This document shows positions 41,166 to 49,354 of a stretch of DNA of 64,000 nucleotides, piece after piece. This DNA is from DASQJL01 sp036380835. GTDB taxonomy: Bacteria; Eisenbacteria; RBG-16-71-46; SZUA-252. Where the stretch lies: positions 211,611-275,610 of the forward strand of contig DASVDZ010000064.1 in the NCBI GenBank assembly GCA_036380835.1. Reading direction: 5' to 3'. Under the pieces are notes generated by a model. The model saw nothing but the letters and a program-made list of their open reading frames with translations. It was not told the DNA's origin and ran no database searches. Numbering within the stretch: position 1 is the stretch's first letter; the number at the start of each line of letters is the position of its first letter. Made by a program: the position numbers and the translations under genes.

Positions 41166-41561
41166 ATGAAGCGGCTCGCGCTCCTCGCCATCTTGGTCGC
41201 CCTCCTCGGGAGCGCGGTCGCGCTCTTCGTCGCGCGGCGGCCGGCGCGCGGCCCCGGCCCCGTCCGGACGGTCGTCCTCCACATGAGCGGATACGCCTTC
41301 AACGGCACCAACCCGACGCTGTCCTTCCGTCCCGGCGAGCGCGTCCGGTTCCTCCTCCGGAACGAGGAGACGACCCCGATCGTCCACGACTTCCGGATCG
41401 TCGGGTTCGACGCCCCCGCCGAGAGCGCGATCGCGCCGGGCGAGACGCGCGCGGTCGCCGTCACGATGCCGGGCGCCGGGCGATACGCGTATACGTGCGC
41501 GACGCACCGTGGGATGGGCGGCGCGATCGTCGTGACCGAGGGCGCGCCCCCGGGGCCGTGA
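41166..41561 (+). CDS. Membrane-anchored cupredoxin-domain protein
   Basis: A 131-residue protein with an N-terminal anchor or uncleaved signal (LALLAILVALLGSAVALFVA) and a cupredoxin fold. The type 1 copper ligands are all present: His74 in IVHDFRIV, Cys111 and His114 in YTCATHRGM, and Met117. This is the plastocyanin/azurin-type set, so it should bind copper and carry electrons or act as a copper chaperone. It is divergent from the DsbD-N-like frame and convergent with the DUF1579 gene. Partners cannot be told. Confidence 0.88.
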   Translation: MKRLALLAILVALLGSAVALFVARRPARGPGPVRTVVLHMSGYAFNGTNPTLSFRPGERVRFLLRNEETTPIVHDFRIVGFDAPAESAIAPGETRAVAVTMPGAGRYAYTCATHRGMGGAIVVTEGAPPGP

Positions 41562-41573
41562 GCGCGCCGAGCG

Positions 41574-42215
41574 CTATTGCCCCGGCTTCGAACCCGCGCC
41601 TTCCCGCGTCCCCTTCTCCTCGAGGATGGGCTTCATCGCCCCCGACGCGTCGCTCGTGAGCGCCAGCGTGTACTGATCCTTGGAATCGAGGCGGAACGTC
41701 AGGACCTCGGTGACCGCCTTGGTCTTGACCATGGTGGTCCTCGTCAGGACCACAGCGCTGTCGCCGTTCGCGGTTCCGGTGTAGAGGTAGATCGCCGAGG
41801 TCGACCCGTCGATCCAGACGCACTGGTACTGCTTCCGGTCGGGATCCCACCCCCAAAGGCTCCGGCCCGCGGCCGGACTTCCACCCGCCTCGAACTGATG
41901 ATCCCCCTCGAGGTGCATGCCGCCGAGCGTCGATCGGAACGTCACCTTGCTCGGGCCGGTCGATTCCGGCCCCATCGGACCGGCGTAGACGTGCATCGTT
42001 CCTGTCCACGATCCGACGAAGCCCTGGAGCGTGCCCATCGCCGGCGGCGGTCCCGACATCTTCGCCGGCGCTTCGGTCTCGACGGCCTCGGTCGACTTGG
42101 GCGGCGTCGCCGACTTGGCGTCCTTCTTCGGGGGCGCCTTGTCCACGGCGAACAGGGTGGCGGGCAGGGCGATCGAGAGAGCCGCTGCGAGCAGGATGGA
42201 AGGGATGGTCTTCAT
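41574..42215 (-). CDS. Secreted DUF1579 family protein
   Basis: A 213-residue exported protein with a clear signal peptide (KTIPSILLAAALSIALPATLFA) followed by a Lys/Pro-rich linker to about residue 55. The DUF1579 domain begins GTLQGFVGSWTGTMHVYAGPMG and continues with SLWGWDPDRKQYQCVWIDG and a beta-barrel-like remainder. DUF1579 proteins are lipocalin-like and of unknown function. GGAGGAA lies 6 nt upstream of the ATG. It is convergent with the cupredoxin gene and divergent from the ABC exporter. Confidence 0.85.
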   Translation of the reverse strand: MKTIPSILLAAALSIALPATLFAVDKAPPKKDAKSATPPKSTEAVETEAPAKMSGPPPAMGTLQGFVGSWTGTMHVYAGPMGPESTGPSKVTFRSTLGGMHLEGDHQFEAGGSPAAGRSLWGWDPDRKQYQCVWIDGSTSAIYLYTGTANGDSAVVLTRTTMVKTKAVTEVLTFRLDSKDQYTLALTSDASGAMKPILEEKGTREGAGSKPGQ

Positions 42216-42313
42216 GAGGGGTTCCTCCTCGGTCCGGGGTGGCGAAGCAGGTTGTGTGAGGGACCCCGATCGTAGCCCCGTCGCGCGGGTCGTTCAACCC
42301 GGATCGCGCATGC

Positions 42314-42319
42314 TACAGT
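42314..42319 (+). promoter_or_regulatory. Extended -10 box before the ABC ATPase ATG
   Basis: TACAGT is preceded by TGC (extended -10) and followed 10 nt later by the ATG at 42330, with no ribosome-binding site between. Another leaderless-type start. Confidence 0.45.
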
Positions 42320-42329
42320 ATCCGCTTCC

Positions 42330-43256
42330 ATGGCCCGAACCGAACACGACGCGGCCATCGTGGCGAGCGACCTCGGCAAGTCCTACGGGTCGGTCGCGGC
42401 GGTGCGCGGCATCTCCTTCGAAGTGAAGCAGGGCGAGGTCGTCGGATTCCTCGGGCCGAATGGCGCGGGCAAGACGACCACCGTCCGGATGGTGAGCTGC
42501 TTCCTGCCGCCGAGCGCGGGCGCCGCGTGGGTGCACGGCATCGACGTGCGCGAACGGCCGCGCGACGTGAAGCGGATGCTCGGCATCTGCCCCCAGGAGG
42601 ACAACCTCGACCCCGACTTCGACGTGCTGAAGAACCTCCTCGTCTACGGCCGCTATTTCGGGACGCCCGCGTCGGTGATCCGGCGGCGGGCCGAGTCGCT
42701 GCTCGAGCTGGTGCAGCTCACGGAGAAGGCGAAGTCGCCGGTCGCCGCCCTCTCCGGAGGGATGAAGCGCCGCCTCATCCTGGCGCGCGCGCTCCTGAAC
42801 GAGCCGCGCGTCCTGATCCTCGACGAACCGACCACCGGCCTCGATCCTCAGGCGCGCCACCTGATCTGGACGCGCGTCCGGGCGCTCCGCGCCACGGGCG
42901 TGACGGTGCTCCTCACGACCCACTACATGGAGGAGGCGGCGCAGCTCTGCGACCGCGTCGTGATCATCGACGAGGGGAGGATCCTGCTCGAGGGGACGCC
43001 GGAGGAGCTGGTGCGGCGCGAGGTGGGCCGTACGGTGATCGAGGCGTGGAACGTGGACGCCGAGTTCGCGGCGTTCCTCCGCGACATGCCGGGGCGGCTC
43101 GAGGAGGTCGGCGACCGCCTCTACTTCTACCCCGAGGACGCGGACCAGGCCGAGCGGCTGGTCGAGCAGCGCTTCCCCGATCGGGAGCGGTTGATCCGCC
43201 GCGCCACGCTCGAGGACGTCTTCCTCAAGCGCACCGGGCGCGCGCTAAGGGACTGA
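42330..43256 (+). CDS. ABC transporter ATP-binding protein (NodI/DrrA-like)
   Basis: A 308-residue ABC ATPase of the ABC-2 exporter class. Walker A is GPNGAGKT at residues 42-49, the signature is LSGGMKRRLILARALL, Walker B is VLILDEPTTGLDP and the switch His is in LLTTHYMEEAAQLCD. The C-terminal regulatory part after residue 220 resembles the NodI/DrrA group, which exports drugs, oligosaccharides or lipids. The permease starts 4 nt after its stop. The cargo is unknown. Confidence 0.92.
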   Translation: MARTEHDAAIVASDLGKSYGSVAAVRGISFEVKQGEVVGFLGPNGAGKTTTVRMVSCFLPPSAGAAWVHGIDVRERPRDVKRMLGICPQEDNLDPDFDVLKNLLVYGRYFGTPASVIRRRAESLLELVQLTEKAKSPVAALSGGMKRRLILARALLNEPRVLILDEPTTGLDPQARHLIWTRVRALRATGVTVLLTTHYMEEAAQLCDRVVIIDEGRILLEGTPEELVRREVGRTVIEAWNVDAEFAAFLRDMPGRLEEVGDRLYFYPEDADQAERLVEQRFPDRERLIRRATLEDVFLKRTGRALRD

Positions 43257-43260
43257 GCCG

Positions 43261-44049
43261 ATGCGGGAGATCCTCCGAAACCTGTCGTGGCGCGCGCTCC
43301 GGGTCTGGCAGCGCGACGCCGACGTCTACTTCACGGTCTGGAAGACCGAGTTCCTGCCGCCGCTCCTCGAGCCGATCCTCTACGTCTTCGCGTTCGGGCT
43401 CGGGCTCGGGCAGCTCGTCCACGAGGTGCACTACCAGGGCCGCACGCTCCACTACCTCGCCTTCGTGGCGCCGGGCATCGTGGCGGTCGCGATCATGTTC
43501 TGGGCGTTCTTCGAGACGACCTTCTCGTCGTACGTGCGGATGTACTACCAGAAGACCTTCGACGCGATCCTCGCCACGCCGCTCCTGGTCGAGGACGTGA
43601 TCGTGGGGGAGCTGCTCTGGGGCGCGACCAAGTCGGTCGTCGCGGCGACGATCATGCTTCTCGTCCTGACCGCGATGAACCTCGTGTCGTGGCCGTCGGG
43701 GCTCTGGGTCCTCCCGATCGCGGCGGTGGGCGGGCTCCTCTTCGCCGGGCTCGGGCTCATCATGACGTCCCTGGTCAAGACGATCTCGCAGTTCAACGTG
43801 CCGGTCTTCGTGCTCATCATGCCGATGTTCACGTTCGGCGGCACGTTCTTCCCGATCGACGTGCTCCCGCGGTGGGCCCTCGCGATCGCGTGGTGCCTTC
43901 CGCTCACCCACCTGGCGCTCCTGGCGCGCGCGGCGATCCTGGGATGGTGGCACCCGATGATCGTGCCGAGCGCGCTCTACGTGGGCGCGATGGCGGCCGT
44001 TCTCGCGGCGTGGTCGCTCCAGCGGATGAAGCGGCGGCTGATCCAGTAG
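43261..44049 (+). CDS. ABC-2 type transporter permease (NodJ-like)
   Basis: A 262-residue membrane protein with six helices, partner of the ATPase just upstream. Typical features are an N-terminal amphipathic segment followed by FLPPLLEPILYVFAFGLGLG, HYLAFVAPGIVAVAIMFWAFFE, and FGGTFFPIDVLPRWALAIAWCLPLTHLA near residue 200, the NodJ/DrrB signature. With the ATPase it forms a complete two-gene exporter. It is convergent with the anti-sigma gene (10-bp gap). Confidence 0.92.
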   Translation: MREILRNLSWRALRVWQRDADVYFTVWKTEFLPPLLEPILYVFAFGLGLGQLVHEVHYQGRTLHYLAFVAPGIVAVAIMFWAFFETTFSSYVRMYYQKTFDAILATPLLVEDVIVGELLWGATKSVVAATIMLLVLTAMNLVSWPSGLWVLPIAAVGGLLFAGLGLIMTSLVKTISQFNVPVFVLIMPMFTFGGTFFPIDVLPRWALAIAWCLPLTHLALLARAAILGWWHPMIVPSALYVGAMAAVLAAWSLQRMKRRLIQ

Positions 44050-44059
44050 TCGAGGCGGT

Positions 44060-45169
44060 CTAGGGCCGCTCGCCCACTTCCTTCTGGAACTCGACGAGGC
44101 GCTTGAGCGCGGTCGACCGGAGCGCCGCGTCGTCTCCGGCGAGCCGGATCGCGCGCCAGTAGTGGTGGAGGATGCGGTCGACGGCGGCCGAATCGGACGG
44201 GCCGGCGAGTCGCAGCCGCTCCGCCTCGGCGAGGTAGAGCCGGACCCGCGCCGAGTCGGGCCCGGCGCGCCCCCCCTGGTAGAGGGAGCGAAGCGGCCCC
44301 TCCGCGCCCAAGAGCGCCTCCCGGCCGACGTTCTCGTTCCACGTGGGCGGCAGGCCGTGGGCTCGGACGACGCGGTCGTACTCCTCCCCCGCCGCTCCGT
44401 TGTCTTTCTTCTGCGCGAAGTCCCCGAGCGCCTCGGCGGCGTTCTGCGTGGCGATCTTCTGAGGCGCGGCGGCCGCCGCGGGCGATCGCGACGACTCGGC
44501 CACCCCCAGGGCTCCGGACGAGGCCTCCATGTCCTTCCGGATCGCGGGAGCCACGGGCTTCGCGCCCGCCTCCGGGGCGTTCGACGCACCGGCCGCCGCC
44601 TTCGTCTTCGCCTCGGCGGGCGGCCGCGCCGCGAGCGTTTCCCTCCGGGCCGGCGCCTCGTTCGCCGCCGGCGGCTCGGAGCCGGCGCGGCCTTCCGCGG
44701 CGCGCTCCCTCGTCTCGCCGAGCACGCCGGGGCGCGGCGCCCGGACCCAATCGCTCTGACGCTGCGCCAGCATCACGACCACCAGGATCACCGCCGCGGC
44801 CGCGGCGACGGAGCCGGCGACGCCGAGCCACGGGAGCGCCGAGGAGCGGCGCGTCGTTTCCTCCGCGGCCTCGGTCTCGGGGCGGCGCCGCTCCACGTGG
44901 GGCGCCGGGTGCGAGGCCCCCTTGGGGCCCGCCTTCGCCCCGACCCGGGCCATCACCGACTCGGTCATCCGTTCGTAGTAGGCGTCGTCCACGTCGTCGG
45001 GACGGCTCCGGAGGTCGCCTTCGGCGCGCGACATCTCGTCGATCCGCGCCCGGCACTGGCTGCAGCCGAGCACGTGCGCCTCGATCAGCGATCGCCGCTC
45101 GCCGGGAAGCTCGCCGTCGCGGTACGCGAACAGCTCTTCGGGAGAGGGATGGAGGGAGTCGGGGCTCAT
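44060..45169 (-). CDS. Zinc-finger anti-sigma factor
   Basis: A 369-residue membrane protein. The N-terminal zf-HC2 anti-sigma domain has His32-X3-Cys36-X2-Cys39 (AHVLGCSQC). A single helix spans about residues 112-135 (LPWLGVAGSVAAAAAVILVV), so about 230 residues lie outside the cytoplasm. That outer part has an Ala/Glu/Lys-rich linker to about residue 225 and then a conserved helical domain (ALGDFAQKKDNGAAGEEYDRVV), probably the sensor. It overlaps the upstream ECF sigma gene by 4 nt, the usual coupling, and presumably holds that sigma factor inactive until a signal reaches the outer domain. Confidence 0.9.
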   Translation of the reverse strand: MSPDSLHPSPEELFAYRDGELPGERRSLIEAHVLGCSQCRARIDEMSRAEGDLRSRPDDVDDAYYERMTESVMARVGAKAGPKGASHPAPHVERRRPETEAAEETTRRSSALPWLGVAGSVAAAAAVILVVVMLAQRQSDWVRAPRPGVLGETRERAAEGRAGSEPPAANEAPARRETLAARPPAEAKTKAAAGASNAPEAGAKPVAPAIRKDMEASSGALGVAESSRSPAAAAAPQKIATQNAAEALGDFAQKKDNGAAGEEYDRVVRAHGLPPTWNENVGREALLGAEGPLRSLYQGGRAGPDSARVRLYLAEAERLRLAGPSDSAAVDRILHHYWRAIRLAGDDAALRSTALKRLVEFQKEVGERP

Positions 45170-45762
45170 CGGGAATCCACCTCGGGAACTTCGCTCAGCG
45201 CGTCGAGGAGCGCCTCGCGCGCGCGTGCCAGGCGCGACATCACCGTCCCCACCGGGATCTCGAGCGTCTCCGCGATCGAGGCGTACGTGAGATCACCGTC
45301 CACCCGGAGCGCGAGGATCGCGCGATGCTCCTCGGAGAGGCGCGCGAACGCCCGCGCGACGCGCGAGCGGCGCTCGAGCAGGGCGGCGTCGTGATTCGGA
45401 TCGGCCACCCGCTCCGCGAGCGGCGGCGCGTCGCCCGGCCCCGGATCGTCCAGCGATTCCGCGGCGCGGCGCCGGCCGTCTCGAATCCGGGTCAGCGCGG
45501 TGCGCGCCACGATGGTCAGGAACCACGGTCCGAACGGGCGGTCGACGGCGAAGCGGTCGAGCGCGCGGAACGCCTTCACGTAGCTGTCCTGGAGCACGTC
45601 GTCGGCGTCCTCGTGGTTCCGCGTGATGCGCCGCGCGAGGCGGTACCCGCTCCGCTGCGTCCGGCGGACGAGCTCGGCGAACGCGTCGGCTTCGCCCCCC
45701 CGGATCAGGCGGACGAGCTCGCCGTCGCTCAGCGTGGAACGGTCGGGTCGCTCCGGTGCCAT
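45166..45762 (-). CDS. ECF RNA polymerase sigma factor
   Basis: A 198-residue sigma-70 family protein with regions 2 and 4. Region 2 runs about residues 22-90 (EADAFAELVRRTQRSGYRLARR, NHEDADDVLQDSYVKAFRALD), and region 4 about residues 130-185 (FARLSEEHRAILALRVDGDLTYASIAETLEIPVGTVMSRLARAREAL). It is coupled by a 4-nt overlap to the zinc-finger anti-sigma gene. A promoter candidate of ECF type lies just upstream (45777-45805), suggesting autoregulation. Confidence 0.94.
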   Translation of the reverse strand: MAPERPDRSTLSDGELVRLIRGGEADAFAELVRRTQRSGYRLARRITRNHEDADDVLQDSYVKAFRALDRFAVDRPFGPWFLTIVARTALTRIRDGRRRAAESLDDPGPGDAPPLAERVADPNHDAALLERRSRVARAFARLSEEHRAILALRVDGDLTYASIAETLEIPVGTVMSRLARAREALLDALSEVPEVDSR

Positions 45763-45776
45763 CGGCCGCCGAATCT

Positions 45777-45805
45777 ACTACGCGCGGCGCCCGGTGAATA
45801 TTCCC
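45777..45805 (-). promoter_or_regulatory. Candidate autoregulated ECF promoter
   Basis: On the minus strand, GGGAAT (45800-45805) and CGTAGT (45777-45782) are 17 bp apart, about 14 bp before the sigma factor ATG at 45762. GGAAT-type -35 elements are typical of ECF-dependent promoters, and many ECF operons are self-activated. The assignment is an inference from motif and position. Confidence 0.4.
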
Positions 45806-45870
45806 AATGCGTTGCGGAGGCGAAACGGTTGGAGCGCGAAGGGTTGGGCGCGCGGGGGCGCCGCGGAACG

Positions 45871-45914
45871 GATCGTGCGAGGGCGGCCGGGGGAGCGGCC
45901 GCCTCGCGACGATC
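45871..45914 (-). terminator. Long hairpin at the end of the Tad operon
   Basis: GATCGT-GCGAGG-CGGCCG pairs with CGGCCG-CCTCGC-ACGATC around a 6-nt loop, giving about 18 base pairs with two single-base bulges. It begins 10 nt beyond the stop of the 32-codon gene on the minus strand. No U-run follows. It is the strongest hairpin in the window and probably ends the Tad transcript. Confidence 0.6.
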
Positions 45915-45924
45915 CCGCGTCGGC

Positions 45925-46023
45925 CTAGCGGCCGGCGCGCTTGCTGCGATTGGCGCTACGACGGCTCAGCCACATCAGGCCGAACGCCACCACGAGAGCC
46001 CACATCACCAGTTTCATCCACAT
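45925..46023 (-). CDS. 32-residue membrane peptide at the end of the Tad operon
   Basis: An ATG at 46023 is preceded by AGGAGGT (46034-46040), an excellent ribosome-binding site, and opens 32 codons ending in TAG at 45925-45927. The peptide is MWMKLVMWALVVAFGLMWLS followed by a basic tail, RRSANRSKRAGR. It has one hydrophobic helix and a strongly positive C-terminus, so it should insert with the tail in the cytoplasm. The gene starts 28 bp after the tadC stop, and its own stop is 10 nt before a long hairpin. It is too short for standard gene callers. I recognise no family; a small accessory or regulatory membrane peptide of the pilus is one possibility. Confidence 0.65.
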   Translation of the reverse strand: MWMKLVMWALVVAFGLMWLSRRSANRSKRAGR

Positions 46024-46051
46024 GGTCGCACCCACCTCCTTTTCCGTTCGA

Positions 46052-46975
46052 TTACTGACCGTTGTTGGCGGCGATCGCCTGCATGAGCTGGATCGCGGCG
46101 GGGCCGAGGATGACGATGAGAAGCGCCGGGAAGATCAGGAACACGAGCGGGAACGCGAGCTTGATGCCGGCCTTGCGCGCGGCCTGCTCCGCCCGCTGGC
46201 GGCGCTTCGTGCGCATCGATTCCGCGTGCGCGCGGAGCGACTGGGCGACGCTCGTTCCCAGGCGATCGGCCTGGATCAGCATCGCGGTGAGCGAGAAGAG
46301 GTCGTCCACGCCGGTCCGCCGCGCGAGGCGTCGGAGGGCGTCGGGCCGCGTGAGCCCGGTGCGGATCTCCTGGCCGACCAGGAGGAGCTCTTCGCTCAGG
46401 GCGGAGCTCGCGAGCTCGATCTCGCGTCCCACGCGATCGATCGCGGCATTGAGCCCGAGACCGGCCTCGACGCAGACGACGAGGAGATCGAGGGCGTCCG
46501 GGAGCGCGGTCTGGATCTGGCCGCGCCGTGACTCGCCCTTCATGTAGAGCCAGACGGTCGGAAGGTAGAACCCGACCGCGCCCGCGATCGCGCCCGAGAA
46601 GAGGATCGAGCCGATCGGGCGCGCCAGCATGAAGTTCAGGCCGACCCAGCCGACGCCGAACGCGGCCGCGAGCCCGACCTTGGCGCCGAGGAAGACGAGG
46701 GGCGCGCCGGGGGCCCGGATTCCAGCGCGCACGAGACCCGACTGGAGCGCCTCGGTGCTGTCGCCGGTCGGAAGGAAGCCGCCGAGCGCCGCGAGGAATC
46801 CCGCGATCGGGCTCGGACGGTCCGGATCGAGATCGGGGCGCGCGGCGAGCGCGCGCGTCCGGAGATCGCGCAACCGGATCGCCACCGGATCCCGGTCGCG
46901 CACGAAGACCTGGTAGATCGCGTACGTGCCGAACGTCAGCGCCAGCGCTAGGAAGAATGTCGCGAGTAGGAACAT
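46052..46975 (-). CDS. tadC: Tad pilus inner-membrane protein TadC
   Basis: A 307-residue protein of the type II secretion F/TadC family. It has an N-terminal helix (FLLATFFLALALTFGTYAIY), two central helices, a conserved cytoplasmic segment QTALPDALDLLVVCVEAGLGLNAAI near residue 155, and C-terminal helices (FPLVFLIFPALLIVILGPA). With TadB it forms the inner-membrane platform of the Flp pilus machine. It lies 4 bp after tadB and is followed by the 32-codon gene. Confidence 0.93.
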   Translation of the reverse strand: MFLLATFFLALALTFGTYAIYQVFVRDRDPVAIRLRDLRTRALAARPDLDPDRPSPIAGFLAALGGFLPTGDSTEALQSGLVRAGIRAPGAPLVFLGAKVGLAAAFGVGWVGLNFMLARPIGSILFSGAIAGAVGFYLPTVWLYMKGESRRGQIQTALPDALDLLVVCVEAGLGLNAAIDRVGREIELASSALSEELLLVGQEIRTGLTRPDALRRLARRTGVDDLFSLTAMLIQADRLGTSVAQSLRAHAESMRTKRRQRAEQAARKAGIKLAFPLVFLIFPALLIVILGPAAIQLMQAIAANNGQ

Positions 46976-46979
46976 GGCC

Positions 46980-47945
46980 TCACACCTTGATGTTGACGAT
47001 CTTGCGGATCAGGAGCGATCCGAGGATCTGCATGAGCACGCCGAAGCCCAAGACGGCGCGTCCGGCCGGGTTATCCCACATCTTGTGGAAGTAGTCGGGC
47101 GCGACCATCACCATGAAGAGCGCGATGCCGAGCGGCAGGCAGGTCAGGATGACGCCCGTCAGCCGTCCCTGCGCGGTGAACGTCTGGATGTCGCCCAGGA
47201 TCCGGAAGCGGTCCCGGATCAGGCGGCTCGTGTTCTCGAGCACCTCGGTCAGGTTGCCGCCCGTGTCCCGCTGGAGCACGACGGCGGTGACGAAGAACTT
47301 GAGGTCGACCGAGTCGACCCGGTTCGCCAGGTTGGTCAGCGCTTCCCTCATCTCGAGGCCCAGCGCCTGCTCCTCGACCACGATCGCGAACTCCGAGCGG
47401 ATCGGCTCGGGCGACTCGTCCGCGACGATCTGGAGCGACGAGGAGAAGGAGATTCCCGCGCGGAGCGCGCTCACGAGCAGGTCGAGCGCGTCCGGGAACT
47501 CCTCCGAGAAGGCCTTCATCCGGACGCCCTTCTTGTGCTGCACGTAGATGAACGGCGCCACCGCCGCGACCGTCATGAAGAAGAGGGCGTGGATCAGCTT
47601 GTTGAAGACGAGGTAGCCGACGAAGTAGCCGCCCATCGCGGCGGCGGCGACCACCATCAGGAACATGCCGACCCGCATGCCCAGGCCGGCCTGGTAGAGC
47701 AAGAGCTCGATCTTCCGCGCGAGCGACAGGTTCCGGAGCAGCCGGTCCAAGGCCGGCACCGCGCTCATGCGCGTGTCGCGCTCGATGGCCAGCGACGCCG
47801 GGCCGGCCGTGCCGCGCGCCGACTCGTTGGCCCCGATCCGGTCCTTGAGATCGCGCGTCGCCGCCTCGTCCTTCCTTAGCGTGAAGGCGATCACCGTCGC
47901 CGCGACGGCCCCGAACAGGAGCACCGATACGAAGACGTAGATCAT
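46980..47945 (-). CDS. tadB: Tad pilus inner-membrane protein TadB
   Basis: A 321-residue protein, also of the type II secretion F family. The hallmark FPDALDLLVSALRAGISFSSSLQIV lies near residue 155, with LKFFVTAVVLQRDTGGNLTEVLE near residue 205 and C-terminal helices. It overlaps tadA by 4 nt and precedes tadC by 4 bp, the usual tadA-B-C order. It should anchor the TadA ATPase at the inner membrane. Confidence 0.94.
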   Translation of the reverse strand: MIYVFVSVLLFGAVAATVIAFTLRKDEAATRDLKDRIGANESARGTAGPASLAIERDTRMSAVPALDRLLRNLSLARKIELLLYQAGLGMRVGMFLMVVAAAAMGGYFVGYLVFNKLIHALFFMTVAAVAPFIYVQHKKGVRMKAFSEEFPDALDLLVSALRAGISFSSSLQIVADESPEPIRSEFAIVVEEQALGLEMREALTNLANRVDSVDLKFFVTAVVLQRDTGGNLTEVLENTSRLIRDRFRILGDIQTFTAQGRLTGVILTCLPLGIALFMVMVAPDYFHKMWDNPAGRAVLGFGVLMQILGSLLIRKIVNIKV

Positions 47946-49354
47946 CGCGTCGCCCCCCTCTCGAAGACGCCGTTCAACCGGGTGCCCGCGAGCTCGACGC
48001 GTTCCGCGAAGTGCGGCACCACGCCGGTCGCTTCGTACCGGCCCTCGATCTTGCCGTCGGCGGACGTACCGGTCCGGACGAAGCGGAAGATCTCCTGCAT
48101 CGTGACCACGGGGCCTTCCATGCCGACGATCTCCTGGACGCTCAGCACCTTGCGCGAGCCGTCCGGAAGCCGGGAGACGTGCACGACGACCTCGAGGGCG
48201 GACGCGATCTGCTCGCGGATCGCCTTGTCGGGGAGGGTGTGCCCCGCCATCAGGACCAGGTTCTCGAGGCGGTGCAGGGCATCCCGCGGGCCGTTCGAGT
48301 GGAGCGTCGTCAAGGAGCCGTCATGGCCCGTGTTCATGGCCTGGAGCATGTCGAGCACTTCGTCGCCGCGCACCTCGCCGACCACGATCCGGTCGGGCCG
48401 CATGCGGAGGGAGTTCCGGACCAGGTCGCGCTGCGTGATCGTGCCCCGCCCCTCCAGATTGGGCGGGCGCGTCTCGAGCCGCACCACGTGCGGCTGTTGG
48501 AGCTGGAGCTCGGCCGAGTCCTCGATCGTCACGATGCGCTCCCCGTTGGGGATCGACCGCGACAGGATGTTGAGGAGCGTCGTCTTTCCCGATCCGGTGC
48601 CGCCCGTGATCAGGGAGTTGATGCGCGCGCGGATGACGCCCTGGAGCACGAGGGCCATCGGCTCGGAGATCGAGCCCAGCTCGAGCAGGTTCTCGATCGA
48701 GAGCGCGCGGCGGCGGAAGCGCCGAATGGAGAGGATCGGCCCGTCGAGCGCGGCCGGCGGGATGATCGCGTTCACGCGCGATCCGTCCGGAAGGCGCGCG
48801 TCCACGAGCGGACTCGACTCGTCGATGCGCCGGCCGACCCGCGAGATGATGCGGTCGATGATCTGCCGCAGGTGGTCCTCGTCGCGGAACTGGACGCCGG
48901 TCATTTCCAGGCGTCCCAGGCGCTCCACGTAGACCTGCCGGTGCGTGTTCACCAGAATGTCCGAGATCTCCTCGTCGAGGAGCAGAGGCGTGATCGGCCC
49001 GAGATCGAACGTGTCGTGGAGGAGCTCCTGCACCAGGCGCTCTTCGTCGGACCGGGTCAGTCGAAGCTCGGACTCGGTGAGGAGCCGGCGCGCGACCGAT
49101 TCCACCTGCTCGCGGCGGCGGTTCTCGTCGAGCCCTTCGAGGCTCGCCATGTTCAGCTTGCCGATCAGCTCGCGGTGGAGTCGCCGCTTCATCTCCTGGT
49201 ATTCGTCGAGGTGGCCGTTTCCGTTCCCGTTGCCGCTCCCGCTCCCGTTGGCGTTTCCGTTCCGGGACGAGGCGAGGGTTTCCGTTTCGGTTGGAGGCGC
49301 AAGGGCGGCCGAGGTTCCGGCCGGCGTCCGCCGGAAGCGATCCCTGAGGCTCAT
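47942..49354 (-). CDS. tadA: Tad pilus assembly ATPase TadA (CpaF)
   Basis: A 470-residue secretion ATPase of the TadA/CpaF/VirB11 group. Walker A is GGTGSGKT at residues 251-258, followed by the Asp box and Walker B region (IVTIEDSAELQL, then DRIVVGEVRGDEVLDMLQAMNTGHDGSLTTLHSNGPRDAL) and the His box. An unusual Asn/Gly repeat (NGNANGSGSGNGNGNG) fills residues 32-47 ahead of the usual N-terminal domain; a similar Gly/Asn-rich head occurs in the neighbouring TadZ. It powers pilus extension and probably retraction. It overlaps tadZ and tadB by 4 nt each. Confidence 0.95.
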   Translation of the reverse strand: MSLRDRFRRTPAGTSAALAPPTETETLASSRNGNANGSGSGNGNGNGHLDEYQEMKRRLHRELIGKLNMASLEGLDENRRREQVESVARRLLTESELRLTRSDEERLVQELLHDTFDLGPITPLLLDEEISDILVNTHRQVYVERLGRLEMTGVQFRDEDHLRQIIDRIISRVGRRIDESSPLVDARLPDGSRVNAIIPPAALDGPILSIRRFRRRALSIENLLELGSISEPMALVLQGVIRARINSLITGGTGSGKTTLLNILSRSIPNGERIVTIEDSAELQLQQPHVVRLETRPPNLEGRGTITQRDLVRNSLRMRPDRIVVGEVRGDEVLDMLQAMNTGHDGSLTTLHSNGPRDALHRLENLVLMAGHTLPDKAIREQIASALEVVVHVSRLPDGSRKVLSVQEIVGMEGPVVTMQEIFRFVRTGTSADGKIEGRYEATGVVPHFAERVELAGTRLNGVFERGATR

